DNA of 64,000 nucleotides. Origin: Bdellovibrionales bacterium (GTDB taxonomy: Bacteria; Bdellovibrionota; UBA1018). The stretch is taken from positions 1-64,000 of the forward strand of contig JAEUWC010000004.1 of NCBI GenBank assembly GCA_016786465.1, in the 5' to 3' direction. The position numbers were made by a program, and so were the translations under genes. This document shows positions 33,777 through 41,361 of the stretch, in pieces. How positions within the stretch are numbered: the stretch's first letter is position 1; each line of letters begins with the position of its first letter. A model generated the notes under the pieces. The model saw only the letters and a program-made list of their open reading frames with translations. It had not been told where the DNA came from and ran no database searches.

Positions 33777-35153
33777 ATGTATCTGAAACCCTACCGAAGC
33801 CTACTCCTAGCCGGTCTATGTCTAGGCATGTATTCACCCCTGGCAAGCGCTCAAGGAGTCACTCCTGCTGGCGTCCTGCTTGGACAACCTCAATACGGCG
33901 GCGATGGCTGTCCCGGAGGCTCGGCCTCTGTGACCCTAAGCCCTGACGCTTCTCAGCTGAGCGTCCTTTTCGACCAATATCAGGTCCGCGCTGGCGGAAC
34001 AGCCGGAGTCACATCCGACCGCAAATCCTGTAACGTCGTCATCCCCGTCACCGTTCCAGATGGACTGAGCGTTTCGATCGTTAAGATCGATTACCGCGGC
34101 TACAACCAGTTGCCTCCCGGTGCTCAATCCCGCTTCAACGTCGAATACTTCATTGCGGGAACTTCTGGACCCGTTTTCAATCGTTCGTTCAACGGACCTT
34201 TGAACAATGATTTCTTGCTGACCAACCAAGTCACCGCAGTCGCTTGGAGCGCTTGCGGACAAGACATCAACCTTCGCGCAAACACGAGCTTGATGGTTCA
34301 AACCAACCAGCTAAGCGAACAGTCGACTGCATCGGTGGATAGCGCCGACGTCAGTTCAGCTGTCGTTTTCGCCCTTCGCTGGCAGTCATGCGGTGGCGGA
34401 CTTCCCGGCGGCGGTGGCGGACTTCCCGGCGGCGGTGGCGGCTACCCAGGTGGCGGCGGCGGTGGCGGCTACCCAGGTGGCGGCGGTGGTGGTGGCTACC
34501 CAGGTGGTGGCGGCAGCGGATATCCAGGAAGCACGACTTCAGTCGGAAGCTGTACTCTGGAATCAACGACCGACATGTACGGACGCTCTTTGTACAACAT
34601 CAAAGACACCTACGGTCGCGTGCTGGCAACCGAGTATGACTACTACACGGCTTATTCACGCGCACAGAACCTGGATTATTCAGGTCAGTGCCGTGCTTCA
34701 AGCGGCGGTGGTGGATACCCAGGTGGCGGTGGCTACCCCGGCGGCGGCGGATACCCAAGCGGTGGTCAAACGACCACGGTTGGAACCTGCACCGTGGATT
34801 CCAGCTACGACTACTACGGACGTGTGACTTACAACGTTCGTGACCAATCGAACCGAGTTCTTAGCCAGCACTATGACTATAACTCGGCTCTTCGCCAAGC
34901 TCAGGTCTCGGATCGTAACGGACAGTGCCGCACAGGCGGTGTGATCATCACTCCTCCTGGCCCGACCTATCCTCCAGTCCCAGGACCTGGAACCGGTGGC
35001 GGAGCGTACTGTGCAGTCGTTCAAGGTCGTGATTCTTACGGAAGAACGATCTACCGCGTGACCCATCGTCGTGGCGCCGTGATTTACACGTCGACCAACT
35101 ACAACGATGCCGTACGCGTGTCACAAACCAATCAGCAGTGCTTCCAGTACTAA
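33777..35153 (+). CDS. Secreted DUF4360-like glycine-rich protein with three C-terminal repeats
   Basis: 458 residues: signal peptide (to ASAQG), a DUF4360-like domain (about 30-205, with DGCPGGSASVTLS, FDQYQV and VKIDYRGYNQLP), then Gly-rich linkers (206-250, 309-330) and three homologous units of about 45-50 residues. Each unit has a Cys near its start and end and a central Y-G-R-x-x-Y motif: VGSCTLES...GQCR, VGTCTVDS...GQCR and GAYCAVVQ...QQC. The linkers are runs of GGGGGYPGGG type. The layout suggests a secreted adhesin, matrix or envelope protein; the repeat family is unknown to me. RBS AGAGGA; a strong terminator follows. A high-expression gene is likely. Confidence 0.78.
   Translation: MYLKPYRSLLLAGLCLGMYSPLASAQGVTPAGVLLGQPQYGGDGCPGGSASVTLSPDASQLSVLFDQYQVRAGGTAGVTSDRKSCNVVIPVTVPDGLSVSIVKIDYRGYNQLPPGAQSRFNVEYFIAGTSGPVFNRSFNGPLNNDFLLTNQVTAVAWSACGQDINLRANTSLMVQTNQLSEQSTASVDSADVSSAVVFALRWQSCGGGLPGGGGGLPGGGGGYPGGGGGGGYPGGGGGGGYPGGGGSGYPGSTTSVGSCTLESTTDMYGRSLYNIKDTYGRVLATEYDYYTAYSRAQNLDYSGQCRASSGGGGYPGGGGYPGGGGYPSGGQTTTVGTCTVDSSYDYYGRVTYNVRDQSNRVLSQHYDYNSALRQAQVSDRNGQCRTGGVIITPPGPTYPPVPGPGTGGGAYCAVVQGRDSYGRTIYRVTHRRGAVIYTSTNYNDAVRVSQTNQQCFQY
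34392..34526. repeat. Glycine-rich tandem repeat within the coding region
   Basis: Degenerate in-frame repeats of about 21-24 bases encoding GGGGGLPGG/GGGGGYPGG units. A second, shorter block lies at 34701-34766. Such repeats can change length by slippage, which would alter the linker between the DUF4360-like domain and the terminal units. Confidence 0.75.
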
Positions 35154-35178
35154 ACTGAAGCACGCCTGATCAAAACCG

Positions 35179-35224
35179 ACCCCCGGTAATGCAGAATCTG
35201 CTTTACCGGGGGTTTTCTTTTTTT
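35179..35224 (+). terminator. Intrinsic terminator after the DUF4360-like gene
   Basis: An 11-bp uninterrupted stem, ACCCCCGGTAA (35179-35189) with TTACCGGGGGT (35203-35213), capped by a small inner stem and followed by TTTCTTTTTTT. A textbook rho-independent terminator on the plus strand, isolating the Smr gene downstream. Confidence 0.85.
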
Positions 35225-35247
35225 ATGATGAGAGCCGGGAGATCGAA

Positions 35248-35490
35248 ATGCCCAAGGACCTATTAGACCTGCACGGACACCGCGTCGAGGAAGTTTGGCC
35301 AAAGCTGGACCGCTTTCTTCGCGATGCCGAAGCGGCAGGGCTTGAACAAGTTCGCATCATGACCGGCAAGGGAACCGGCAAAGTTCGAGAAGAAACTTTG
35401 AAAGCCCTAAAAATGGGCGGGTTTCCCTACAAGCCCGAAAAGCTTAAAAACGGATCGACCAACGACGGTGTGTGGGTCGTCTATCTTTAA
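35248..35490 (+). CDS. Stand-alone Smr-domain protein
   Basis: 80 residues forming little more than an Smr (small MutS-related) domain: the LDLHGHRVEE start motif and the TGKGTGKVR loop (usually HGKGTGxLR). Smr domains have DNA or RNA endonuclease or binding activity. There is no MutS2 part, so it acts alone or through a partner. GGGAGA precedes the ATG. Its TAA interlocks with the convergent gene's stop in TTAA. Confidence 0.85.
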   Translation: MPKDLLDLHGHRVEEVWPKLDRFLRDAEAAGLEQVRIMTGKGTGKVREETLKALKMGGFPYKPEKLKNGSTNDGVWVVYL

Positions 35491-36464
35491 AGCGAAACAG
35501 TGATCGGAATACGATCTGTGTAATCGGTCACTTTGCCTGCTTGCTGTTCTAGAACCTTAGGATCAACCGAATCATAGTTGAAGCTGGTTGAACTGGTCCG
35601 GCAATCCTTGGTCTTGGACTTGCCGACAGAGTAACCACAAACAGCCGATGCACTGTACACAGCTTCAATTTCGATAGGCAACCACTGGAAAGATTTTGCT
35701 TCAGCCGATGAAAAAATCTGTTCGAAATCCTGGTCATCAAAACCGGTGAAATACGAATTGTATCGAGCAATCCCATAAGGAATCAAAACCGCGACACCGC
35801 TTGCGTCGGTGATTCCGCGAAACGCGATGATCTTGCTGTTAAAGACGTCCGGGGAAGTACGAGTCGAAGCCAAAAGCTGAACCGTAAAGCCTTGCGCCGG
35901 TCCACCTGAAGAGTCATCGCGAACCCGGGCAGTGAAAACCGGGGCAGCCACAAGCAACTTCGAACGGTCTAGCGTCAAGGCAGCATCGGCCAGGGCGTGG
36001 CTTTTTGCTCGTGCCCGAAGCGCGGTACCGTCTTTTGCAGCCAATTCGATACTGATCCAGTCATTATTCAGGGTGGTATCGCGAACTAGTTTTGCCTGCG
36101 CAAGATCGACACAAAAAGAAAACTTACGGAACTTCTTTGGCTGCTTGATTGCAGTGCCAGAAATCCCTTTCACGTGCTTGATTTCGGCCTTGGAAAGTGA
36201 CTGGACGTTTAGGCCAAGGTCTTGATCGTTTGCCTGAAAGATCTCGCTGGTCTGATTACCCACGCGAACTTGAACTTCATAAAATGGCGAAGCCTTGAGC
36301 GCGGCTTCAACGGAACCCGATGCTACGACTTCCGCACAGTGCTTTCCTGAATTGAAGCTGAAAGAAAGAGTTTCTTGAGCCGAAGGATCGATCCCTTTAG
36401 CAAAGGCCACCGATGTCGCAAGACAACCCAAAGTCCCCACAAAACAAATTGTTGAAAAATTCAT
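35487..36464 (-). CDS. Exported protein of unknown function
   Basis: 325 residues with a signal peptide (to SVAFAKG). The mature part is strand-rich, with a possible Ig-like or carboxypeptidase-regulatory-like fold around 175-270 (APVFTARVRDDSSGGPAQGFTVQL...), and four Cys in the last third (AVCGYS, KDCRTS). I do not recognise the family. ATG 36464 has AAAGGA upstream. Its stop interlocks with that of the Smr gene. The upstream 224 bases are AT-rich and hold its promoter region. Confidence 0.62.
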   Translation of the reverse strand: MNFSTICFVGTLGCLATSVAFAKGIDPSAQETLSFSFNSGKHCAEVVASGSVEAALKASPFYEVQVRVGNQTSEIFQANDQDLGLNVQSLSKAEIKHVKGISGTAIKQPKKFRKFSFCVDLAQAKLVRDTTLNNDWISIELAAKDGTALRARAKSHALADAALTLDRSKLLVAAPVFTARVRDDSSGGPAQGFTVQLLASTRTSPDVFNSKIIAFRGITDASGVAVLIPYGIARYNSYFTGFDDQDFEQIFSSAEAKSFQWLPIEIEAVYSASAVCGYSVGKSKTKDCRTSSTSFNYDSVDPKVLEQQAGKVTDYTDRIPITVSL

Positions 36465-36688
36465 ATCAACTTCCTTTAAAAAAATATTTATTAACCTATG
36501 GTCAAACTGATTTCATAGGGATAACGGCCACATTTATGTCCTTTTTAGCCTAATTATGCAATTTTATAATGCATCATGTTATAATATATCGAATCTATTT
36601 AACTTTTTTTTACTTTTGTTCAAATACAGAGGCGTACATCCTATGCGCCTGCCAATGCGCCTGAATCATTCGTGATACACTTGGAATC
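36465..36688. promoter_or_regulatory. AT-rich divergent intergenic region with 9-bp direct repeat
   Basis: Between two divergent exported-protein genes. The left two-thirds is strongly AT-rich with runs of T and A, unlike the surrounding DNA. ATGCGCCTG occurs at 36643-36651 and again at 36655-36663, one helical turn (12 bases) apart, upstream of the 36689 gene; the spacing suits a protein-binding site. No gene seen. Confidence 0.4.
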
Positions 36689-37171
36689 ATGCGGAAAAAC
36701 CAAATCAAGATGACGTTGCTTTCAGTGATGGCCCTGCTTTTCGCGCAGTTCGCCGAGGCCAGGTGCATCGACCGAATCAATGACAAGGCGGGAAACCGTG
36801 AAATGGGCGCCGGACTTTTACTGCTGATGGGATTGCCCAGCTACGGTCTGACGATTCCGGCGGGAATCATCTATATATTTAAGGCTACGAAGGCTCGAAA
36901 ACTGGAAGATATCCTGATTGCAGCTGAATGGATTGCGAAGAATAAAAAGCGCCCAAAGAAGAAAGAACTGACACGAAAGGAAATCCGACGTTTCAATGCC
37001 GTTTACAAGCGCGCCATTCGACGCGCGAAAACCCGTGATTCAGATGCCAATTATGTCGGGTTTGCCACGGCTATTTACGACGCAGACGTCTCCGGGGCCC
37101 TTTGTAAAAACGATGTCATCCCCAGCCGACGGCAAGTCATCGTCGAACTGGACGTCGATTTAACGGACTAA
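36689..37171 (+). CDS. Small exported protein, unknown, related in plan to 3130-3720
   Basis: 160 residues with a signal peptide ending in AEA, after which the chain starts Arg-Cys; then a hydrophobic hairpin (LLLLMGLPSYGLTIPAGIIYIF), a Lys/Arg-rich helical region and a second Cys in DVSGALCKN. This order matches the exported protein at 3130-3720, suggesting a small paralogous family, though overall identity is low by eye. An internal ATG (36710) would give a shorter n-region. Its stop interlocks with the DAACS gene's in CTAA. Confidence 0.62.
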   Translation: MRKNQIKMTLLSVMALLFAQFAEARCIDRINDKAGNREMGAGLLLLMGLPSYGLTIPAGIIYIFKATKARKLEDILIAAEWIAKNKKRPKKKELTRKEIRRFNAVYKRAIRRAKTRDSDANYVGFATAIYDADVSGALCKNDVIPSRRQVIVELDVDLTD

Positions 37172-38415
37172 CGCGATTCTCGAAATCGAATCACCAGATT
37201 AGCGCAAAGATTCGCTGACACGTTTAGGACGGTGAAAAGCGGATCCAAAAGCGGAAGAAGCGCTAAAAGCAACCCAACCATGCTTTCAATGGGGATTCCC
37301 ATGGGTCGAAACAAAATGACCATGCTGACTACGCTTGCCGTAGCGGGCAATCCGCTGGAAGACCAAGACTGAAGGATAGCACCCAAAGCAGCAATTGCGT
37401 AGTGACCGGGTCCCAGCGGGATTTCATAAACACGTGCGATAAAGATGACGATGAAGGAATTGAAAAAGGTTCCAGCCCAACCATTAAACGTGACTGCCAT
37501 CGGCGCCACAAATCCCGAAAACCATTCTTCAACTCCGTACTTGGACCTTAAAGTGCGAATCATCGAAGGAAGCGCCGCAAAGCTGCTGGACGTACCTAAG
37601 GCAATCATTAAAGGTTCTTTCAAAGACCGTATCACTTCTCCTGGTGACTGGCGCATCATCCAAGAAACCGCCGTCACATGAACCGCAAGAAGCAGAACGA
37701 TTCCAAAAAGAAGGACTGAAATCAAAGAAAGTAGAACCGTAAATAACTGGGGTCCGGCTGATCCGAAAGTCCCCGCAAAAAGCCCCAAAATTCCAAGTGG
37801 CAGCAGGTAGATGAACCAACCGATCATGGTCAGAAAGGCGTCGCGAAGCCCTTCAGCAGTCAAAAGAAAATGGGTAGCCTGTCCCTTCTTGTCCTGCGAA
37901 AGCGCAACCCCTAGCAAAACGAAGAAAAGCAGAATCGGTAGCATCTGACTGTGTGCCAAGGCGTAAAAAATGTTTTCAGGCACAAAACTTCGAACCACAC
38001 TGAATTGCTGCGCGGGCGCGGGCGCAGGCGGCCCGCTGGGCTGAGCAATAATTTCCCCGAGCACGACCCGGACTTCGGGGTTTGAAAGAATTTTTGGGCT
38101 AAAAACGCTACTCAGCATCACGCCCGAAATCGAAGCAGTCAGAAGGCCTAGCCAAAAGACCAGAAGCATTCTTTTTAGGTACTTCGAAGCATTTCCGGAT
38201 TTTAGGATCCTGGCGAAACTAGTGACCAAGGCGGTGATCACGATCGGAAGCACACACATTTTCAAAAGAGCCAGGTAGAAATCGCCCAAAACGGAAAGTG
38301 CCCGGCCAGTCTTTGGCCAAAGGATGCCAATCGCAATCCCAACAGCCATAGAAGCAAAAACGGTCCTAGAACTTTTGATCCACTCGAAACGATGGGATTC
38401 TCGCGCTGGGCTCAT
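37168..38415 (-). CDS. DAACS-family (Na+/dicarboxylate or amino acid) symporter
   Basis: 415 residues, about 8 transmembrane helices plus re-entrant hairpins. Diagnostic parts: MCVLPIVITALVTSFARI (hairpin 1), the serine-rich GTSSSFAALPSMIRTL, TFNGWAGTFFNSF in place of the classical NMDGT-type TM7 motif, and SSSGLPATASVVSMVIL as hairpin 2. Family members move glutamate, aspartate, dicarboxylates or neutral amino acids with Na+ or H+. Start 38415 overlaps the stop of the upstream solute-binding protein gene by ATGA. The divergent TM7 motif hints at a non-standard substrate. Confidence 0.85.
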   Translation of the reverse strand: MSPARESHRFEWIKSSRTVFASMAVGIAIGILWPKTGRALSVLGDFYLALLKMCVLPIVITALVTSFARILKSGNASKYLKRMLLVFWLGLLTASISGVMLSSVFSPKILSNPEVRVVLGEIIAQPSGPPAPAPAQQFSVVRSFVPENIFYALAHSQMLPILLFFVLLGVALSQDKKGQATHFLLTAEGLRDAFLTMIGWFIYLLPLGILGLFAGTFGSAGPQLFTVLLSLISVLLFGIVLLLAVHVTAVSWMMRQSPGEVIRSLKEPLMIALGTSSSFAALPSMIRTLRSKYGVEEWFSGFVAPMAVTFNGWAGTFFNSFIVIFIARVYEIPLGPGHYAIAALGAILQSWSSSGLPATASVVSMVILFRPMGIPIESMVGLLLALLPLLDPLFTVLNVSANLCANLVIRFRESR

Positions 38416-39275
38416 GGCGAAACCTTGGAATGAAGTTGCAGGTGACGATCTACAACCCCGTCCGCGCGAAGCACGGACAAGTAAGTATTTAGCCAATAGT
38501 GCAGCTGAAGGTCGTGCGGATGGACTGCAATGCTTAACGGAAGTGGCCCTGCTGAATCTTCAACACTTCTAAAATAAAGGTCGAAATCGCGCATGGATTC
38601 GCGCCATTTTTGAAGTTCGATTTCATCGATAAAAGCGGCAGTCAATTCCCCTTTTTGAAGGGCCGGTAGCATTTGCTTTCTAGAATGAAAGTATCGAAGG
38701 TCCGCTTCGGGATAGCGGTGTTCGGTCCGCAGGGTCAAAAATCCGGAATGAAAAAGCCCAATAGGAATCTTGGTGCGCCCCAGGGAAGAAAGAACGTCAG
38801 GATCGCTTCGCCCGGAAAGTTTGCTTTTCACACGGTTCAAGACCAAAACCGGTTTCACGTTCCAATAAGGATCCGTAAAGCGCAGGCTTTTTGCTCGATC
38901 CAAAGTGATGAACAAGGCGGAAATTGCGATGTCGGCCTTGCGCTGGGTGACCAAGCGTAAGACATCTTCGAAAGTCTTTCCTTCGCGGATCCACTGAACT
39001 TCGACCCCTAGCTTGGCGGCGATCTGCTGCCCAAGCCAAATGTCTAAACCCACCAGTTCCTTTTTTTCGTTTTTGTAGAAAAATGGAAAACTGTCTTCTA
39101 CATGAAGGGAAATTCTAAGCTTCTTGTTTTGAACAATTCGCTGAATATCAGACGCAGCTTCCAGGCTTCCCGGACGCGGCTTTACGCTTTGCCCCAAAGC
39201 CCCTTGGGCTAAAGCCAGCCCCGAAACCAGAAGTGCTAGAAACTTAATTCGTCGGACGATCAAAGACGCGGCCAT
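38412..39275 (-). CDS. Family-3 periplasmic solute-binding protein
   Basis: 287 residues with a signal peptide (ending near GALGQ) and a type II periplasmic binding fold: LRISLHVEDSFPFFYKNEKKELVGLDIWLGQQIAAKLG, then KADIAISALFITLDRAKSLRFTDPYW, the family-3 hallmark. It should bind an amino acid or small acid. It has no ABC permease or ATPase partner here; instead it overlaps a DAACS symporter gene by ATGA. Start 39275 overlaps the glucoamylase stop by 32 bases, so a later start is possible but would lose the signal peptide. Confidence 0.8.
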   Translation of the reverse strand: MAASLIVRRIKFLALLVSGLALAQGALGQSVKPRPGSLEAASDIQRIVQNKKLRISLHVEDSFPFFYKNEKKELVGLDIWLGQQIAAKLGVEVQWIREGKTFEDVLRLVTQRKADIAISALFITLDRAKSLRFTDPYWNVKPVLVLNRVKSKLSGRSDPDVLSSLGRTKIPIGLFHSGFLTLRTEHRYPEADLRYFHSRKQMLPALQKGELTAAFIDEIELQKWRESMRDFDLYFRSVEDSAGPLPLSIAVHPHDLQLHYWLNTYLSVLRADGVVDRHLQLHSKVSP

Positions 39276-41310
39276 CCAAAATGCTTCTACGCAGCCGTAT
39301 GAACTGAGCATGAGACCAGGCCAAAGGTGCTGGAACCCCAAGTCCCGTCGATCCATCGCGCATCAATTGCTCGGGGATGATTCCGGCCGGATTTGCCGAA
39401 GCCGCCATCGCGGACCACTGCTCGGCTGCTTTCTTTGCATCACCCGCGATCAGCTGATACTCACCCCACTCTCCTGCCAGAAGCGGCCAAAATCCGCCCG
39501 ACTGACCCTGCCCGTAACGATCGCCGTTGTAGCGACCAAAGACCAACCCGGGGCCTTTTGTAATGGAAAGCCCCAGAGCCTGGGAAAGATAAATGGCGTT
39601 GGTGTTCAAGATCGCTGAATCATCTGCTGCACGCACATTCAATCGAACCAGATCCAGATAGCCCCCGTCGATGACGGAATTGGCTGGGGCATCGTGGCCG
39701 CCATTGGCCAGCTTGATCCAAGATCCGTCAGCGGGTACCCCCGTCTGACTGATCCGAAGAAAATAATGACTTCCCCATGGGCCTTTTTTTACCAGGGTCG
39801 TTTTTTCAAGATCAGCTGCGCGCGCAATCGCTGCGGTGTCATAAGCCGGAACCGAAAGAAGATCCGCCGCAGCTTTCAATCCTGCGACCTGAGCCGCGAT
39901 GCTGTGAGGGCTGAAACCACCGATTTCTTCCCAGCGGTCTTGTTCGGTCCAAGAACCCGCCGAAACCAAGAAGTCGGCGGCCGATTTGACCATGGATTCA
40001 TATTTCTTGGGGTCAATTAATCCTCGATCCGAAAGCTGCTTGGCCAAAAGAATCGGAAAGGCGACCTGATCCATCTGAACCGCTTTCCAGTAAGGAGTCC
40101 CATCCATGAAGAAGTTCTGCCACCAGGATCCGTCCTTTTTTTGAATCTTGGAAAGATAAGTCAGGGTGTCGACCGGAGTCTGCGTATCGCCCGCTGCCAG
40201 CAAGCCGATCGCCGAATGGTACAGATCGCGCGGCCAAACCAAGTGGTAACCCCCGATATTGTCTTGCGAGTAATTCTGAGTCGGAATTCCGGGCTTACAA
40301 AGTGCCGCGACTTGAGCGCCTCGATTGCGCTTGTCCTCGTGGGTCTTCAAAATCTGAATACTTCTCCAAAGCACCGGGTCCATCGAAAGCGCTGACAACG
40401 CTGTCGCTGTTTTCTGGATTTCCCCACGGTAATTCAGCCAACCCAGCTGGTAGTCAAAGGAAACGTAGCCGAACCCTTCTGAAAGCGAATTCGCCGAAGC
40501 GGTTTCTGATGCAGTCGCTGTGGGACCAAAACCCAAAGCCAATTCTACAGTGTTGTAGCTATCCAGATTCACTTCAGCGCCCAATGAAATACTGCCCGAA
40601 CGCGTCTGGTCCCAGTCTGGGTTTAGATTTCCACCTTGCTTCAGTTGTTGCCACGGATCAGATACCCCGAAGTAACCCAGTGAAGTCGTTTTGAAAGCCG
40701 GCATGGTTTTCAGCGTCGCAAAAACAGGTTCATTTCTAAAAATCGTTTCTGCCTTTGCGTTTAAACTTCCAGGCGAAGTCCAGCCGATGGTTTTGAACCC
40801 ATCGTTGTTCATCGAAGGCTTCCAAACCAAGAAGACCTTGGCGCCTAAAGGAAGTTTTTCAAACTTCGTTTTGATTCGAAGAACAGCGCGTTTCGAATCA
40901 GTCACGATCGAAGAAAGAAACCGGATTTGACCGTTACGATCTTCCGTCGTCACTTCAACCTGAAAACCATCACCGATGTATTGAACCTGGTACTTTCCGT
41001 CGCGACGCTGTTCCCAAAATCCAGTGGTCGGCGAAACCACGATGTACTGAAGATCTGCCGTCTGGGGAAAGTCGACGGTGGGATAGAAGACTTCTGTAAC
41101 GACTCCTTCTGATAGGGTTGCCCAGACCGGTGAAGCCGCACCGGATTTTTCATAAGCCGTAAGCACCGCGTCTTTTCGCGCCGCCCCCCAAAAATGTCCC
41201 GTTCCCGGATAGCCGGCAGGTTCGTAGCCCCACGCCGAAAAACCAAAAGCCAAAGCGAAAAGCCCAAGCCCAAACCCCACAGTTTTTTGCATATCGTTAG
41301 GAAGTCCCAT
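39244..41310 (-). CDS. Periplasmic GH15 glucoamylase/glucodextranase-like
   Basis: 688 residues with a signal peptide. The first part (about 30-290) matches the glucodextranase N-terminal beta domain (GYPGTGHFWGAARKDAVLTAYE, WATLSEGVVTEVFYP). A GH15 (alpha/alpha)6 barrel follows, with NIGGYHLVWPRDLYHSAIGLLAAG, WEEIGGFSPHSIAAQVAGL and LLAGEWGEYQLIAG, where family GH15 has its catalytic acids. It would release glucose from starch- or dextran-like glucans. RBS AAGGA sits 5 bases before ATG 41310. Likely in one transcript with the binding protein and symporter downstream. Confidence 0.88.
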   Translation of the reverse strand: MGLPNDMQKTVGFGLGLFALAFGFSAWGYEPAGYPGTGHFWGAARKDAVLTAYEKSGAASPVWATLSEGVVTEVFYPTVDFPQTADLQYIVVSPTTGFWEQRRDGKYQVQYIGDGFQVEVTTEDRNGQIRFLSSIVTDSKRAVLRIKTKFEKLPLGAKVFLVWKPSMNNDGFKTIGWTSPGSLNAKAETIFRNEPVFATLKTMPAFKTTSLGYFGVSDPWQQLKQGGNLNPDWDQTRSGSISLGAEVNLDSYNTVELALGFGPTATASETASANSLSEGFGYVSFDYQLGWLNYRGEIQKTATALSALSMDPVLWRSIQILKTHEDKRNRGAQVAALCKPGIPTQNYSQDNIGGYHLVWPRDLYHSAIGLLAAGDTQTPVDTLTYLSKIQKKDGSWWQNFFMDGTPYWKAVQMDQVAFPILLAKQLSDRGLIDPKKYESMVKSAADFLVSAGSWTEQDRWEEIGGFSPHSIAAQVAGLKAAADLLSVPAYDTAAIARAADLEKTTLVKKGPWGSHYFLRISQTGVPADGSWIKLANGGHDAPANSVIDGGYLDLVRLNVRAADDSAILNTNAIYLSQALGLSITKGPGLVFGRYNGDRYGQGQSGGFWPLLAGEWGEYQLIAGDAKKAAEQWSAMAASANPAGIIPEQLMRDGSTGLGVPAPLAWSHAQFIRLRRSILDGRVFDRPTN

Positions 41311-41361
41311 AGCCTTCCTTTGCTTTCAAGGTCACACTTCAACTGCTAAGAAAAAAAGACG

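Noticed and set aside
34392-34766. CRISPR-like array
   Set aside because: The repeats are in-frame glycine codons of a secreted protein, without fixed spacers or cas genes.
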